The notes below the pieces were generated by a model. That model did no database searches. It was given only the letters and a program-made list of their open reading frames with translations, and was not told the DNA's origin. A DNA stretch of 64,000 nucleotides. Origin: an uncultured Roseovarius sp. (GTDB lineage: Bacteria; Pseudomonadota; Alphaproteobacteria; Rhodobacterales; Rhodobacteraceae). The DNA is taken from contig CANMBU010000003.1 in NCBI GenBank assembly GCA_947496175.1, positions 526,334-590,333 of the forward strand, read 5' to 3'. Below are positions 41,205-50,371 of the stretch, in pieces (the first letter of the stretch is position 1; each line of letters opens with the position of its first letter). Made by a program: the position numbers and the translations under genes.

Positions 41205-42569
41205 TCACACCGGCGCAGGTGCGTCCAGTTTCGATTTCGTGAGCCAGTCCGTCCAGGCCTGTTTCGCGCGGTCTGTGTAGGCCTTGTAGCGATCACGGCG
41301 GCCGCGACGCCCTCCTTTGAGGCCATCCACGGGGCGGAACAGGCCAAAATTGACATTCATAGGCTGGAAGGTCTTGGCCTCTGCGCCGCCGGTGATGTGG
41401 TGAATGAGCGCGCCCATGGCGCTGTCTTGGGGGATGTCTGGCAAGGGATGGCCGCGCATTTCTGCCGCCGCCAGGCGCCCAGCCAAAAGACCCATGGCAG
41501 CAGATTCCACATAGCCCTCAACGCCGGTGATCTGACCGGCAAAGCGGATATTGGGGCGGGAACGCAAGCGCATCTGGTTGTCCAAAAGCGTCGGAGCATT
41601 CAGGAACGTATTGCGGTGGATGCCTCCAAGGCGGGCGAAGGATGCAGATTCAAGTCCTGGAATCGCTTTGAAAACATCAGCTTGTGCGCCGTACTTCATC
41701 TTTGTCTGAAAGCCCACAATGTTATAGAGCGTGCCAAGCGCATTGTCGCGCCTGAGCTGCACCACGGCATGCGGCTTCTCATCGGGCGCGTGCGGGTTGG
41801 TCAGGCCGACGGGTTTCATCGGGCCGTGCCGCAGAGTCTCACGCCCGCGCTCGGCCATCACCTCAATGGGCAGGCAGCCGTCGAAATAGGTTGCGGTTTC
41901 GCCCTCGTGAAACTCGGTTTTGTCTGCCGCCAGAAGCGCGTCTATGAAGGCTTCATACTGGTCACGATCCATCGGACAATTAAGATAGGCGGTGCGCTCT
42001 TCCTCGGTCTCGCCCTTGTCATAACGCGACTGCATCCAGGCGCGGGACATGTCGATGCTGTCGAAATAGACAATAGGCGCGATGGCGTCGAAAAAGGCGA
42101 GGCGGTCTGTACCTGTTTCGGCGGCGATGGCGGCACCAAGTTTTTCAGATGTGAGCGGTCCAGTGGCAAAAATCCAATATCCGTCCTCGGGCAGGGTGGT
42201 GATCTCGCTGTTCTCGATGCGAATCTTGGGGTGCGCGCGCAGGCGGGCGGTGACAGATTGGGCAAATGCCTCCCGGTCGACCGCAAGGGCACCCCCGGCA
42301 GGCAGGCGATGGCGGTCGGCCATGTCCATGATCAACCCGTTTGCCGCGCGCATTTCCCAATGCAGAAGGCCCACGGCGTTTTGTTCGTCATCATCAGAGC
42401 GGAATGAGTTGGAACAGACCATTTCAGCCAGATCGCCGGTCTGGTGGGCAAAGGTTTCGACCTTGGGGCGCATCTCGTGGAGAACCACGTCCACGCCCAT
42501 ATTGCCCGCTTGCCAGGCGGCCTCGGATCCGGCCATGCCGCCGCCGACGATATGTAGGGTTTTGTCCAT
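41205..42569 (-). CDS. trmFO: Methylenetetrahydrofolate-tRNA-(uracil-5)-methyltransferase TrmFO
   Basis: TrmFO is a folate- and FAD-dependent enzyme that forms m5U54 in tRNA. The 454 residues begin with the FAD motif [16 protein letters not shown]. Further signatures are [54 protein letters not shown], and [15 protein letters not shown] near the end. It lies downstream of the enoyl-CoA hydratase by 39 bases on the same strand and upstream of the methyltransferase and gluQ. Confidence 0.95.
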   Translation of the reverse strand: MDKTLHIVGGGMAGSEAAWQAGNMGVDVVLHEMRPKVETFAHQTGDLAEMVCSNSFRSDDDEQNAVGLLHWEMRAANGLIMDMADRHRLPAGGALAVDREAFAQSVTARLRAHPKIRIENSEITTLPEDGYWIFATGPLTSEKLGAAIAAETGTDRLAFFDAIAPIVYFDSIDMSRAWMQSRYDKGETEEERTAYLNCPMDRDQYEAFIDALLAADKTEFHEGETATYFDGCLPIEVMAERGRETLRHGPMKPVGLTNPHAPDEKPHAVVQLRRDNALGTLYNIVGFQTKMKYGAQADVFKAIPGLESASFARLGGIHRNTFLNAPTLLDNQMRLRSRPNIRFAGQITGVEGYVESAAMGLLAGRLAAAEMRGHPLPDIPQDSAMGALIHHITGGAEAKTFQPMNVNFGLFRPVDGLKGGRRGRRDRYKAYTDRAKQAWTDWLTKSKLDAPAPV

Positions 42570-42608
42570 GGGTCTGGACCTAGGCCGTTCGCCTTGGTTT
42601 GAAAAGGT

Positions 42609-43394
42609 CTATTGGGTCCACTCGGGCGGGCGTTTTTCGATAAAGGCCGCGATGCCTTCCTCTGTGTCGCGCCAAAGCATGTTTTCGACCATCACATCGC
42701 GGGTATAGTCATAGGCGTCATCAAGACCCATTTCGAGCTGGCGATAGAAAGCTTCTTTACCGATCTTAACGGCAGCCCCGAGTTTGCCGGCGATGGTCTC
42801 TGCCAACTCTTGTGTGGCGGCGTTAAGATCTTGCTCGGGTACAGCCTTATTGATCAACCCCATAGCTGTGGCGCGCTCGGCGTTGATGAATTGGCCTGTG
42901 GTGAGCATCTCGAACGCCTGCTTGCGTGGAATGTTACGAGACAAGGCGACCATCGGAGTGGAGCAGAAAAGGCCGATATTGACGCCATTTACCCCAAAGC
43001 GTGTGCTGTCAGCGGCAATGGCCAGGTCGCAGGCGGCGACGAGCTGACAGCCGGCGGCTGTGGCGATGCCATGGGGTTGCGCGATTACGGGCTGAGGCAA
43101 GTCACGAATGGCGCGCATCACGTTGGCGCAGCGGTTGAACAGGTCGGCAAAATAGGCTTTTCCACCATCCTCGGCCTGGCGTCCCTGGGTCATCTCCTTG
43201 AGGTCGTGACCTGCGCAGAATGCCTTGCCCGCACCGCCCAGAATAACCGCGCGGATGCTGCGATCTTCTGAGATGCGCTCCAACTCTTCATGCAGCGCCG
43301 CCAACATGGCGTCGGACAGCGCATTGAGCGCCTCGGGCCGGCTCATCGTGAGTCGCGCCACCGCGTTTTGATCTTCGCGAATTAGGATTGTCAT
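42609..43394 (-). CDS. Enoyl-CoA hydratase/isomerase family protein
   Basis: From ATG 43394 the protein has 261 residues. It has the crotonase fold with the oxyanion-hole segments RAVILGGAGKAFCAGHDLKEM and ATAAGCQLVAACDLAIAADSTRFGVNGVNIGLFCS. The catalytic glutamate of classical hydratases is not obvious in the second segment, so the reaction may be isomerase- or hydrolase-like. The C-terminus DYTRDVMVENMLWRDTEEGIAAFIEKRPPEW is typical. It is divergent from the thioesterase gene, which could act on related CoA esters. Confidence 0.85.
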   Translation of the reverse strand: MTILIREDQNAVARLTMSRPEALNALSDAMLAALHEELERISEDRSIRAVILGGAGKAFCAGHDLKEMTQGRQAEDGGKAYFADLFNRCANVMRAIRDLPQPVIAQPHGIATAAGCQLVAACDLAIAADSTRFGVNGVNIGLFCSTPMVALSRNIPRKQAFEMLTTGQFINAERATAMGLINKAVPEQDLNAATQELAETIAGKLGAAVKIGKEAFYRQLEMGLDDAYDYTRDVMVENMLWRDTEEGIAAFIEKRPPEWTQ

Positions 43395-43451
43395 CTTGTG
43401 TCTCCGCTGCGTCTGTGATTCTTCTACTGCGAGACGGGCAGGGAGGAAAGC

Positions 43452-43871
43452 ATGGCGCTTAAAATGACCATCGACGAGATGAAGGCCTTTCTTGATGAGG
43501 TCTTTCCGCAAGTGAAGGGAGATTTCACCGTCGAGGCGCTGGAAGAGATGGGCGTGACCATGCGCCTTAACGTGTCTGAACGTCATCTGCGCCCTGGGGG
43601 GACTGTTTCAGGGCCATCCATGTTCGGATTGGCCGACGTCGCCGTCTATGTGGCTGTGCTGGGCATGATCGGACCCAAGGCGCTGACGGTCACAACGAAT
43701 TGCTCAATTGATTTCATGCGCAAACCGGTGGCGAATGCTGACCTGATTGCCAAATGCAAACTGCTGAAACTCGGGCGCGCCTTGGCGGTTGGTGATGTGC
43801 TTCTTTTCTCAGAAGGCAGTGATAAACCCGTGGCGCGCGCTAGCCTGACTTATTCCATCCCGCCAAAATGA
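43452..43871 (+). CDS. PaaI-type hot-dog thioesterase
   Basis: A 139-residue single hot-dog domain: MRLNVSERHLRPGGTVSGPSMFGLADVAVYVAVLGMIG with the Gly-rich and Asp active-site region, then TTNCSIDFMRKP and the strand LLKLGRALAVGDVLLFSEG. It would hydrolyse acyl-CoA or phenylacetyl-CoA-type thioesters. The start at 43452 follows GGAGGAAAG. It is divergent from the enoyl-CoA hydratase with a 57-base spacer, and a terminator for the opposite DUF1127 gene begins at its stop. Confidence 0.83.
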   Translation: MALKMTIDEMKAFLDEVFPQVKGDFTVEALEEMGVTMRLNVSERHLRPGGTVSGPSMFGLADVAVYVAVLGMIGPKALTVTTNCSIDFMRKPVANADLIAKCKLLKLGRALAVGDVLLFSEGSDKPVARASLTYSIPPK

Positions 43872-43897
43872 AAAAAGGGCCGGAGAAACTCCGGCCC
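43871..43897 (-). terminator. Terminator of the DUF1127 gene
   Basis: GGGCCGGAG (43877-43885) pairs perfectly with CTCCGGCCC (43889-43897) around AAA. Six A on the plus strand give a T-run on the minus strand. Confidence 0.8.
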
Positions 43898-43925
43898 AGG
43901 TGGAAGAGGGGCCTGTCGGGGACGA

Positions 43926-44159
43926 TCAGGGCCTCCAGAACCACTTGCTGTATTCCTGCTCGGCCTGACGGGGGGAGAGGCCGATGTCATTGAGCATGTG
44001 ATCATCCAACAAAGAGAGATCACGGCGCGACTTGCGCCGCTGGCTCCACAGCAGGACGCACCACGCCACCTGCACCGCGATGCGCGACACCACTGGCAGA
44101 GAACTATGGGCACGCAGGTGCTCTAGCGCTGCGCGGTCGGATCGAGTCAGGGTCGTCAT
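43926..44159 (-). CDS. DUF1127 family small protein
   Basis: From ATG 44159 the protein has 77 residues. A hydrophobic stretch VVSRIAVQVAWCVLLWSQ is followed by the DUF1127 signature RRKSRRDLSLLDDHMLNDIGLSPRQAEQEYSKWFW. Members are small, basic and often stress- or phosphate-related, and some bind RNA. It is divergent from the MocR regulator with a palindromic operator 27 bases upstream, so it is the likely target. It has its own terminator. Confidence 0.85.
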   Translation of the reverse strand: MTTLTRSDRAALEHLRAHSSLPVVSRIAVQVAWCVLLWSQRRKSRRDLSLLDDHMLNDIGLSPRQAEQEYSKWFWRP

Positions 44160-44185
44160 GGTCCTTGTCCTTTCGCTCAAGGGAA

Positions 44186-44201
44186 ATTGTATTGATACAA
44201 T
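44186..44201. promoter_or_regulatory. Operator 1 in the DUF1127/MocR spacer
   Basis: ATTGTATTGATACAAT is a near-perfect palindrome (TTGTAT/ATACAA arms). An identical 16-mer lies 129 bases downstream inside the MocR gene. Confidence 0.65.
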
Positions 44202-44260
44202 ATCCAGATTGTGATGTGTATTACGTAAGAGATTCGCCTGTAATCTGCGAGGAAAACATT

Positions 44261-45652
44261 GTGACTGATACAATTTGGATGCCAGATCTCGGAACGAAAG
44301 GCCAATCAAAGTATATTGTATTGATACAATCAATGCGTGATGCGATACGCTCCGGCAAGCTTGAAACCGGCACACGGCTACCACCGGTGCGGGACCTTGC
44401 ATGGAAACTCGGTATCACTCCCGGCACCGTGGCCCGCGCCTACAAGATGGCGGCCGAAGAGGGGCTGGTGGAAACAACCGTGGGCCGGGGCACCTTTGTC
44501 ACCGGCAGGTTGGTTACAGAACTGCCGGATGATCCGTTGCTGAACATAACGGCGTCGGACTATCTCGATTTCCGCGCGGTGCGGGTGCCGGACATTGGGC
44601 AGGACAAATACATCCGCCAAGTCATGATGGAACTGGGCCGTGGTGGGGCGCATCGCTATCTCGACTACCCAACGGTACAAACCGACTATGCCGCACGTGC
44701 CGCGGTGGCGCAGTGGATTGGCGTGGACCGGGCAGGGCGCTTTGGCGCGGATGAGGTGGTCCTGGGGCTGGGCGCACAGAATTCTGTGATGATGGCGCTT
44801 CAGACCATTTTGCACGGGGCCACGCCGGTCATTTTGACAGAGTCGCTCGCCTATCCCGGGGTTCGCCATGCCGCGCGGTTATTGCGGGCGCAATTGATCG
44901 GAGTTGAGATGGATGAACATGGGATTCGTCCGGACCGGCTGGAAGAGGGGCTGCGCCGCCATGGCGGGCAGGTGCTTTTGACTGCGCCCGAAGCCCATAG
45001 CCCGACAACGACGCATACCCCGCTGGAGCGCAAACAGCAGATCGCAAATCTGGCGCGGAAGTATCAGCTTCAGATCATCGAGGATGATTGTCATTGCGTA
45101 ACCCGCAGTGAAACACCTGCCTACCGCGCGCTCTGTCCAGAGCGGGCCTGGTTTGTGTCATCGCTAAGCAAATCCGTGTCAGCCTCACTTCGGTTTGGCT
45201 ATGCTGTCACGCCGCGTGGGCTCTCGGCGCAGGCAAGACAAGTTGCGCAGTCATCTTTCTATGGCATCCCGCAACCCATTCTCGACATCGCTGCCGTTCT
45301 CATCCGCTCCGGACAGGCCGAGACATTCCGGTCTCAGGTCGAAGACATTATTTGTGATCGGGTGCGGGTCGCTGTGAATGTGCTGGGACAGTGGGACATT
45401 GCCTGGCGCAAAACACTCCCGTTTTTATGGCTGAAACTGCCGCAAGGCTGGCGGGGGTCGACCTTTGCCCGTGCCTGTGAGGCGGAAGGCATCCGGGTCA
45501 AACCTGCGGATGAATTTGCACTGCCTGATGGCCACGCTCCCAATGCCGTGCGTATCAGTCTTGATCCCAATAGCGGTGCGACAGAATTTGAAGACGCCTT
45601 GAAGAGAATGTCCTATCTGCTTGAGGCTCCACCGCTGAATGTAGATTTGTGA
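44261..45652 (+). CDS. MocR-type GntR regulator with aminotransferase domain
   Basis: From GTG 44261 the protein has 463 residues. An N-terminal winged helix-turn-helix (KYIVLIQSMRDAIRSGKLETGTRLPPVRDLAWKLGITPGTVARAYKMAAEEGLVETTVGRGTFV) is joined to a fold-type I aminotransferase-like domain: QNSVMMALQTIL, IEDDCHC, and the PLP lysine in FVSSLSKSVSASLRFGYAV. Such regulators sense PLP or an amino-acid derivative. GAGGAAA precedes the GTG. An in-frame extension to 44165 would cross operator 1. The regulator probably controls itself and DUF1127. Confidence 0.88.
   Translation: MTDTIWMPDLGTKGQSKYIVLIQSMRDAIRSGKLETGTRLPPVRDLAWKLGITPGTVARAYKMAAEEGLVETTVGRGTFVTGRLVTELPDDPLLNITASDYLDFRAVRVPDIGQDKYIRQVMMELGRGGAHRYLDYPTVQTDYAARAAVAQWIGVDRAGRFGADEVVLGLGAQNSVMMALQTILHGATPVILTESLAYPGVRHAARLLRAQLIGVEMDEHGIRPDRLEEGLRRHGGQVLLTAPEAHSPTTTHTPLERKQQIANLARKYQLQIIEDDCHCVTRSETPAYRALCPERAWFVSSLSKSVSASLRFGYAVTPRGLSAQARQVAQSSFYGIPQPILDIAAVLIRSGQAETFRSQVEDIICDRVRVAVNVLGQWDIAWRKTLPFLWLKLPQGWRGSTFARACEAEGIRVKPADEFALPDGHAPNAVRISLDPNSGATEFEDALKRMSYLLEAPPLNVDL
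44315..44330. promoter_or_regulatory. Operator 2, inside the 5' coding part of the MocR gene
   Basis: An exact second copy of ATTGTATTGATACAAT, 129 bases from operator 1 and in the same reading phase. A half-site TGATACAAT is at 44266-44274. Confidence 0.55.
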
Positions 45653-45727
45653 GCAGAAACAATGGGGTATTATATTACCGTATTTTTAAGCCATTGTATT
45701 ACATAGTTTATTTTAACATTCTGCTGC

Positions 45728-45755
45728 TTGACCATACATTTCCAACCTATATAAC
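45728..45755 (+). promoter_or_regulatory. Promoter of rplM-rpsI
   Basis: TTGACC (45728-45733), a 16-base spacer and TATAAC (45750-45755) form a good sigma-70 promoter in an AT-rich spacer, 76 bases before the rplM ATG. Confidence 0.6.
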
Positions 45756-45830
45756 CCGTCCATCGCATCCACGGGCGCTTGTGCGCCTTGCAATGCACAG
45801 GATCAATCAGGAACGACAAAGGTTTCCGAC

Positions 45831-46289
45831 ATGAAAACGTACTCTGCCACACCAGCAGATATCGACAAGAAATGGATCGTGATCGACGCCGAAGGCGTCG
45901 TTCTGGGCCGTCTTGCCTCGATCATTGCCATGCGCCTGCGCGGCAAGCACAAACCGAGTTTCACACCCAGCCAGGACATGGGCGACAATGTCATCGTGAT
46001 CAATGCCGACAAGGTACAGGTCACAGGCAACAAGCGTGAAAAGCCAAACTACTGGCACACCGGCTATCCAGGCGGCATCAAGTCGCGCACCACAGGTCAG
46101 ATCCTCGAAGGCGAACATCCCGAGCGTGTGGTCATGCAAGCGGTCAAGCGCATGCTGCCCTCGAACCGGCTGGCGCGTCGTCAGATGACCAACCTGCGTG
46201 TCTACGCAGGCACCGAACATCCGCATGAGGCGCAAAGCCCGGAAGTGCTGGATGTGAAATCCATGAACAAGAAAAATACGCGGGTGTAA
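45831..46289 (+). CDS. rplM: 50S ribosomal protein L13
   Basis: L13 is an early assembly protein of the large subunit. The 152 residues include [67 protein letters not shown] with the L13 signature spread over several segments, then the C-terminal [30 protein letters not shown]. The gene is followed after 3 bases by rpsI, the universal pair. A promoter is visible 76 bases upstream. Confidence 0.97.
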   Translation: MKTYSATPADIDKKWIVIDAEGVVLGRLASIIAMRLRGKHKPSFTPSQDMGDNVIVINADKVQVTGNKREKPNYWHTGYPGGIKSRTTGQILEGEHPERVVMQAVKRMLPSNRLARRQMTNLRVYAGTEHPHEAQSPEVLDVKSMNKKNTRV

Positions 46290-46292
46290 GAG

Positions 46293-46787
46293 ATGGCTGA
46301 CGAAATCAAAACTCTCGACGATCTCGAAGCCGTTGTCGACGGCGCTGCAGAGGCCCCGGTGGCCGAAACAGAAACCCCACGCGAACCTGTGCGTGATGAA
46401 TTGGGTCGGTCCTATGCCACCGGCAAACGGAAAGACGCGGTGGCCCGTGTCTGGATCAAGCCTGGCTCTGGTAAGGTGGTCGTGAATGGCAAGGAGCAGG
46501 ACAAGTATTTTGCACGCCCCGTGCTGCAGATGATCCTGCGTCAGCCTTTTGAAGTGGCCGGTGTCAGCGATCAGTTCGACGTGATGGCCACCGTCAAGGG
46601 CGGAGGTCTCTCGGGCCAGGCCGGTGCGGTCAAGCACGGTATCTCTAAGGCGCTGCAACTTTATGATCCCAGCTTGCGCAGTGCGCTCAAAGCTGCGGGC
46701 TTTCTCACACGTGACAGCCGCGTTGTGGAGCGGAAGAAATACGGTAAGCGCAAGGCGCGCCGGAGCTTCCAGTTCTCCAAGCGTTAA
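46293..46787 (+). CDS. rpsI: 30S ribosomal protein S9
   Basis: S9 contacts the P-site tRNA through its C-terminal tail. The 164 residues carry an acidic, alanine-rich N-terminal extension of about 35 residues, common in alphaproteobacteria, followed by the S9 core: [47 protein letters not shown] and the basic end [21 protein letters not shown]. It follows rplM by 3 bases and ends at a terminator. Confidence 0.97.
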   Translation: MADEIKTLDDLEAVVDGAAEAPVAETETPREPVRDELGRSYATGKRKDAVARVWIKPGSGKVVVNGKEQDKYFARPVLQMILRQPFEVAGVSDQFDVMATVKGGGLSGQAGAVKHGISKALQLYDPSLRSALKAAGFLTRDSRVVERKKYGKRKARRSFQFSKR

Positions 46788-46812
46788 GCAGTCTGACCAA
46801 GAATTTGGAGAG

Positions 46813-46835
46813 GGCCGCCTTTGGGTGGCCTTTTT
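46813..46835 (+). terminator. Terminator after rpsI
   Basis: GGCCGCC (46813-46819) pairs with GGTGGCC (46824-46830) with one G-U pair and a 4-base loop. TTTTT follows. Confidence 0.8.
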
Positions 46836-46873
46836 CTTTTGGGTATTTGTGACAAGAAAGAAGCCAGAGGCGT

Positions 46874-47491
46874 TTAGCTATCTTTCGGCAACAATCCCAA
46901 TCCACGCAGGTAGACGCCGATACCGGATTCCAAAAGGTCTTCGGCGGGAAAAGGGCTTTGTGTTCCTGGCGAGTTGCGCGCGAAGAGTTCCACCACGCCG
47001 TGACTGAGCGCCCAGATATGAGCGGACACCATGGAGGGGGGTGGGCGCTTGCCTGCTGGGATATGGCGTGACAGCGCATCAGCGGCGCGTTCCAGAACAG
47101 CGCGGGCACGCCCGGAGACGGCGGCCAGTTCCGGGGTGCGATTGACCGATATGCCACTCTCAAACATGGCGATATAGTATCCCGCATGCGTATTGGCAAA
47201 AGTGAGATAGGCGCGCCCGGCGGCCTCCAGCGAGGTGAGCGCGGAGGGTTGTCCGCTTTCGTAGGCCTGTTCCATGGCTTCGGCAAAGATCACATAGCCT
47301 TGACGCGCGGCCTCGGCGATAAGGTCCTCACGACCAGCGAAATGACGGTAAACTGCCGCCGGGGTTACGCCCGCCTGCTTGGCCGCTTCCGAAAGGGTGA
47401 AACCGGTGGGCCCCTTCGCCTCAATCAGCGTCAGGGCAGCCTCAACCAGAGCCTGACGCAGATTGCCGTGATGATAGCCACGCTTAGGCAT
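46874..47491 (-). CDS. TetR family transcriptional regulator
   Basis: The 205-residue protein has a TetR N-terminal helix-turn-helix ([57 protein letters not shown]) and a C-terminal ligand domain of the WHG/TetR_C_33 type ([21 protein letters not shown]). The ligand is unknown. The start overlaps the ppk2 stop by 8 bases, so it is co-translated with ppk2 and could control that operon. Confidence 0.88.
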   Translation of the reverse strand: MPKRGYHHGNLRQALVEAALTLIEAKGPTGFTLSEAAKQAGVTPAAVYRHFAGREDLIAEAARQGYVIFAEAMEQAYESGQPSALTSLEAAGRAYLTFANTHAGYYIAMFESGISVNRTPELAAVSGRARAVLERAADALSRHIPAGKRPPPSMVSAHIWALSHGVVELFARNSPGTQSPFPAEDLLESGIGVYLRGLGLLPKDS

Positions 47492-48353
47492 CCCAGATCT
47501 CTGGACCGGCGCAAATGGACTGGTCGGGCTGGCCTACTGATTTTGGGATCTTGCGGTCGTAATCGATGTTGAGCAGAACATGCCTGATGGCTTCTAATCG
47601 GGCGCGGCGCTTGTCATCCGAGCGAATGATCGTCCACGGCGCATGCGCGCTGTCAGAGCGGTTCAGTGTTTCGGAAATGGCGGCTGAGTAGTCATCCCAC
47701 TTCTTCAGGCCCTCGACGTCAATCCAGCTGAGCTTCCATTGCTTCAGCGGGTCGCCTTCGCGTCCCAGAAAGCGCCGCAACTGTTCGGCGCGTCCCACGT
47801 TGAGCCAGAACTTGAAGAGATGAATGCCCTCATCCACCAGCATCCTTTCCACATCGGCGACTTGCGTAAAGAAATGTTCCCGCTGGACATCCGTGCAAAA
47901 GCCAAAGACCTTTTCAACCACCCCGCGATTGTACCAGGAGCGGTCAAAGAAGATGATCTCACCCGCCGCGGGCAGATGATCAATATAGCGTTGGAAATAC
48001 CATTGCGTGGCTTCCTTGTCGGTCGGTTTTGACAACGCGACCACGCGCGCGCCGCGCGGATTAAGATATTCCCGGAACCGTTTGATTGTACCGCCTTTTC
48101 CTGCCGCATCGCGCCCCTCAAACACACAGACAATGCGCGCGCCGCTTTCTTTGACCCAGGCCTGCAGCTTGACCAGTTCGGTCTGAAGCTTCAGCAGATC
48201 CTGCTCATAGGCCTTGCGCGGCATGCGGTCTGAATGCGGATAGGTGGAGGACAGGATTTCACCCTTTTCACCGCGTTTGATCGCATTTCGAATGTCATCC
48301 GGGGCCTCGTTTTTGAAAAAAGCACTGATTGCGCCGTCAAATGGAAGCTCCAT
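47484..48353 (-). CDS. ppk2: Polyphosphate kinase 2 (PPK2)
   Basis: PPK2 transfers phosphate between polyphosphate and nucleoside diphosphates. From ATG 48353 it has 289 residues and a single PPK2 domain: Walker [12 protein letters not shown] (78-88), the Lys/Arg lid [17 protein letters not shown], and [20 protein letters not shown]. The residues just after Walker A and the lid match class I enzymes that phosphorylate nucleoside diphosphates, but this is not certain. It lies between the lipoprotein hydrolase and tetR on the same strand. Confidence 0.93.
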   Translation of the reverse strand: MELPFDGAISAFFKNEAPDDIRNAIKRGEKGEILSSTYPHSDRMPRKAYEQDLLKLQTELVKLQAWVKESGARIVCVFEGRDAAGKGGTIKRFREYLNPRGARVVALSKPTDKEATQWYFQRYIDHLPAAGEIIFFDRSWYNRGVVEKVFGFCTDVQREHFFTQVADVERMLVDEGIHLFKFWLNVGRAEQLRRFLGREGDPLKQWKLSWIDVEGLKKWDDYSAAISETLNRSDSAHAPWTIIRSDDKRRARLEAIRHVLLNIDYDRKIPKSVGQPDQSICAGPEIWDA

Positions 48354-48398
48354 GCGCCCCTCCTTCGGGTTTGCCGTCACTATGGAATGTGAATCCGC

Positions 48399-49373
48399 TT
48401 AACGCAATCCAGCGCGCGCTGCGGCGCGGTCTATGGCGGCAATTGTCGTTTTTGGATCAGCATGATGCGGCATGTGGCCGATGCTTGGTAGAACGGTTAG
48501 CTTGCCATTGGAGAGCTGTTCCGAAAGCGGCTTGGAGTGAATGTCGAGAGGCACAGTTGTATCCGCATCGCCATGGATGATTTCCACCGGCATGGTGAGT
48601 TCTGATGCATACCGCTGAGACATTTTCACAATATGCGGGCGAAGCGTGACAACCTGCTGTCCATTGGCACGCAGGCTGTCTCGGCGCAGGGTGAGAGGCG
48701 CGCCGATATAGTCCACGTAGCCTTTGGGGGGCTTTTGCGGCGTGAAGACATCGGTCACGCTTTGTTCAATGCGAGATTGCGAGGCCAGTACCGTGATAAG
48801 TGGCACCGCGGTGGCACCGCCAAGGGCAGAGCCGGTCACGTCGTAGAACCGTCCCAGTTCTCCGGGCCAGGGGTTGGAGACACTTCCTAACAGGACCAGA
48901 GCGGCGGTGTCGTCAGGCGCGTTCAGGCCCCATGCAAGCGCGACTGCGCCACCGAAACTATGGCCCAGAACGATGGGGCGGTTGACACCGAGCTGCGCGG
49001 CGGCTTTTTGCAAAAGGGCGGCTTGTTGCAGTGGACTTTCGCCTTCGACATTGTTCAGGCCTCCGAAACCGGGCAGGCGCTCGGTGTAGCCCAAACCAGG
49101 ACGGTCAAATGCAATCACGCGGTACCGGTCGGTCAGTTTCTCCGCCAGATCAAAGGTGAAGTCGCGCAGATTGCCGCCCGCGCCGTGGATCAAGACAAGA
49201 TCTGGGCCCGAACCCGCCACCCAGGCGTGCACGCGTGTGCCATCGACATCAACGAACTGTCCGATGGGCGGATGGGATTGCTCTGCCGTTTGCTCGCGTT
49301 TGCTGGCCAGCCCCGCACAGCCCGCCAATAGCGCGGCGGCGCCCAATGCTGCCCAAATAACCTTACTTCGCAT
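48399..49373 (-). CDS. Alpha/beta hydrolase lipoprotein
   Basis: The 324-residue protein has a lipoprotein signal with lipobox LAGC (Cys19). The hydrolase core follows: LVLIHGAGGNLRDFTFDLAE, FDRPGLGYTERLPGF, nucleophile Ser139 in VLGHSFGGAVALAWGL, Asp in EIIHGDADTTVPLD and His in IGHMPHHADP. It should sit on the periplasmic face of a membrane. The substrate is unknown. metA lies 19 bases upstream on the same strand. Confidence 0.85.
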   Translation of the reverse strand: MRSKVIWAALGAAALLAGCAGLASKREQTAEQSHPPIGQFVDVDGTRVHAWVAGSGPDLVLIHGAGGNLRDFTFDLAEKLTDRYRVIAFDRPGLGYTERLPGFGGLNNVEGESPLQQAALLQKAAAQLGVNRPIVLGHSFGGAVALAWGLNAPDDTAALVLLGSVSNPWPGELGRFYDVTGSALGGATAVPLITVLASQSRIEQSVTDVFTPQKPPKGYVDYIGAPLTLRRDSLRANGQQVVTLRPHIVKMSQRYASELTMPVEIIHGDADTTVPLDIHSKPLSEQLSNGKLTVLPSIGHMPHHADPKTTIAAIDRAAARAGLR

Positions 49374-49392
49374 TGCTCTGCCTCTTACATGC

Positions 49393-50325
49393 TTAACTAG
49401 AAGCTAGGCCAATCTGAGCGCTGTCAAATGGCGTGGACTGGTAAATCTCGTTGATCCAATTGCCGTAGAGCAGATGCGCATGGCTGCGCCAGCGGTTCTG
49501 CGGCTCACGGGCCGGGTCATCCTCGGGGTAGTAGTTGCAGGGCACATTGATCGGCGTGCCGTTGTCGATGTCGCGGTCATATTCCTGTTTCAGGGTGCCG
49601 CTGTCATATTCCAGATGGTTGAAGATATAGAGCGAATGATTGGTGGTGTCTTCAACCAGACAGGGGCCGACCTCATCACTGTCGAGCAGGATGTTCAACC
49701 CGTCAACGGCCATGATCTCATCCCGGCGCATTTCGGTCCAGCGGCTGACCGGGATGACGCAGTCGTCCGAAAATCCGCGCAGATAGGGCGAGGCAGGCGC
49801 CATGTTGCGATGCCGGAAACAGCCAAAGGCCTTGGCGTCGAGCATATGTTTTTTCACGCCATGCACATGGTTGATCATCGCCATACCGCCCCAGCAGACA
49901 CCAAAGGTGGAATGCACATGGGTTTGCGCCCAGTCGAACAGACGACGCAATTCATCCCAATACGTCACCTCGTCAAACTCCAGATGTTCAATCGGCGCGC
50001 CGGTGATGATCAGCCCGTCAAATTTCTCGCCCGTGGCTTCCACTTCGGTGAAGGGGCGGTAAAAGCTCTGCATATGTTCCGCCGCCGTGTTCTTGGTGCG
50101 GTGCTCGGACATGCGGATGAGCGAGAGGTCAATCTGCAAAGGCGTGGCGCCGATGAGCCGGGCAAACTGGTTCTCGGTCTGGATTTTCTTGGGCATCAGG
50201 TTCAAAAGCCCGATGCGCAAAGGGCGAATATCCTGCCGCGACGCCTGATCTTCGTCCATAACCATCACGCCCTCATTGCTGAGAACCTCGAAGGCGGGCA
50301 GGGTGGCAGGAAGCTTAATCGGCAT
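49393..50325 (-). CDS. metA: MetA, homoserine O-acyltransferase (probably O-acetyltransferase)
   Basis: MetA activates homoserine for methionine synthesis. The 310 residues contain [27 protein letters not shown], the nucleophile Cys144 in [10 protein letters not shown], and the His-x-Glu pair in IFNHLEYD. At the position that corresponds to E. coli Gly111 (TGAPLG) this protein has Glu (TGAPIE, Glu113). In the MetA family a glutamate here goes with acetyl-CoA use and glycine with succinyl-CoA use, so I infer an acetyltransferase. The leader holds a possible pseudoknot that overlaps the upstream gene. Confidence 0.93.
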   Translation of the reverse strand: MPIKLPATLPAFEVLSNEGVMVMDEDQASRQDIRPLRIGLLNLMPKKIQTENQFARLIGATPLQIDLSLIRMSEHRTKNTAAEHMQSFYRPFTEVEATGEKFDGLIITGAPIEHLEFDEVTYWDELRRLFDWAQTHVHSTFGVCWGGMAMINHVHGVKKHMLDAKAFGCFRHRNMAPASPYLRGFSDDCVIPVSRWTEMRRDEIMAVDGLNILLDSDEVGPCLVEDTTNHSLYIFNHLEYDSGTLKQEYDRDIDNGTPINVPCNYYPEDDPAREPQNRWRSHAHLLYGNWINEIYQSTPFDSAQIGLASS

Positions 50326-50327
50326 TG

Positions 50328-50371
50328 GATCGACCTTTATCGCGGTCTGGCTTACATAGACGATCAGCCAG
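50328..50371 (-). promoter_or_regulatory. Possible pseudoknot in the metA leader
   Basis: On the metA strand a 6-base stem CTGGCT/AGCCAG encloses a 13-base loop that begins GATCG. A downstream CGATC, next to the AAAGG ribosome-binding sequence, can pair with it. The layout resembles SAM-II riboswitches, but the conserved SAM-II core bases are not present. Confidence 0.35.

Noticed and set aside
40557..42407. 616-codon open frame on the plus strand
   Set aside because: It spans the reverse of gluQ, a methyltransferase and trmFO, all well supported on the other strand.
50328..50371. Direct assignment of a SAM-II riboswitch to metA
   Set aside because: The topology is similar, but the conserved SAM-II loop and core bases are not found, so it is kept only as a possible pseudoknot.
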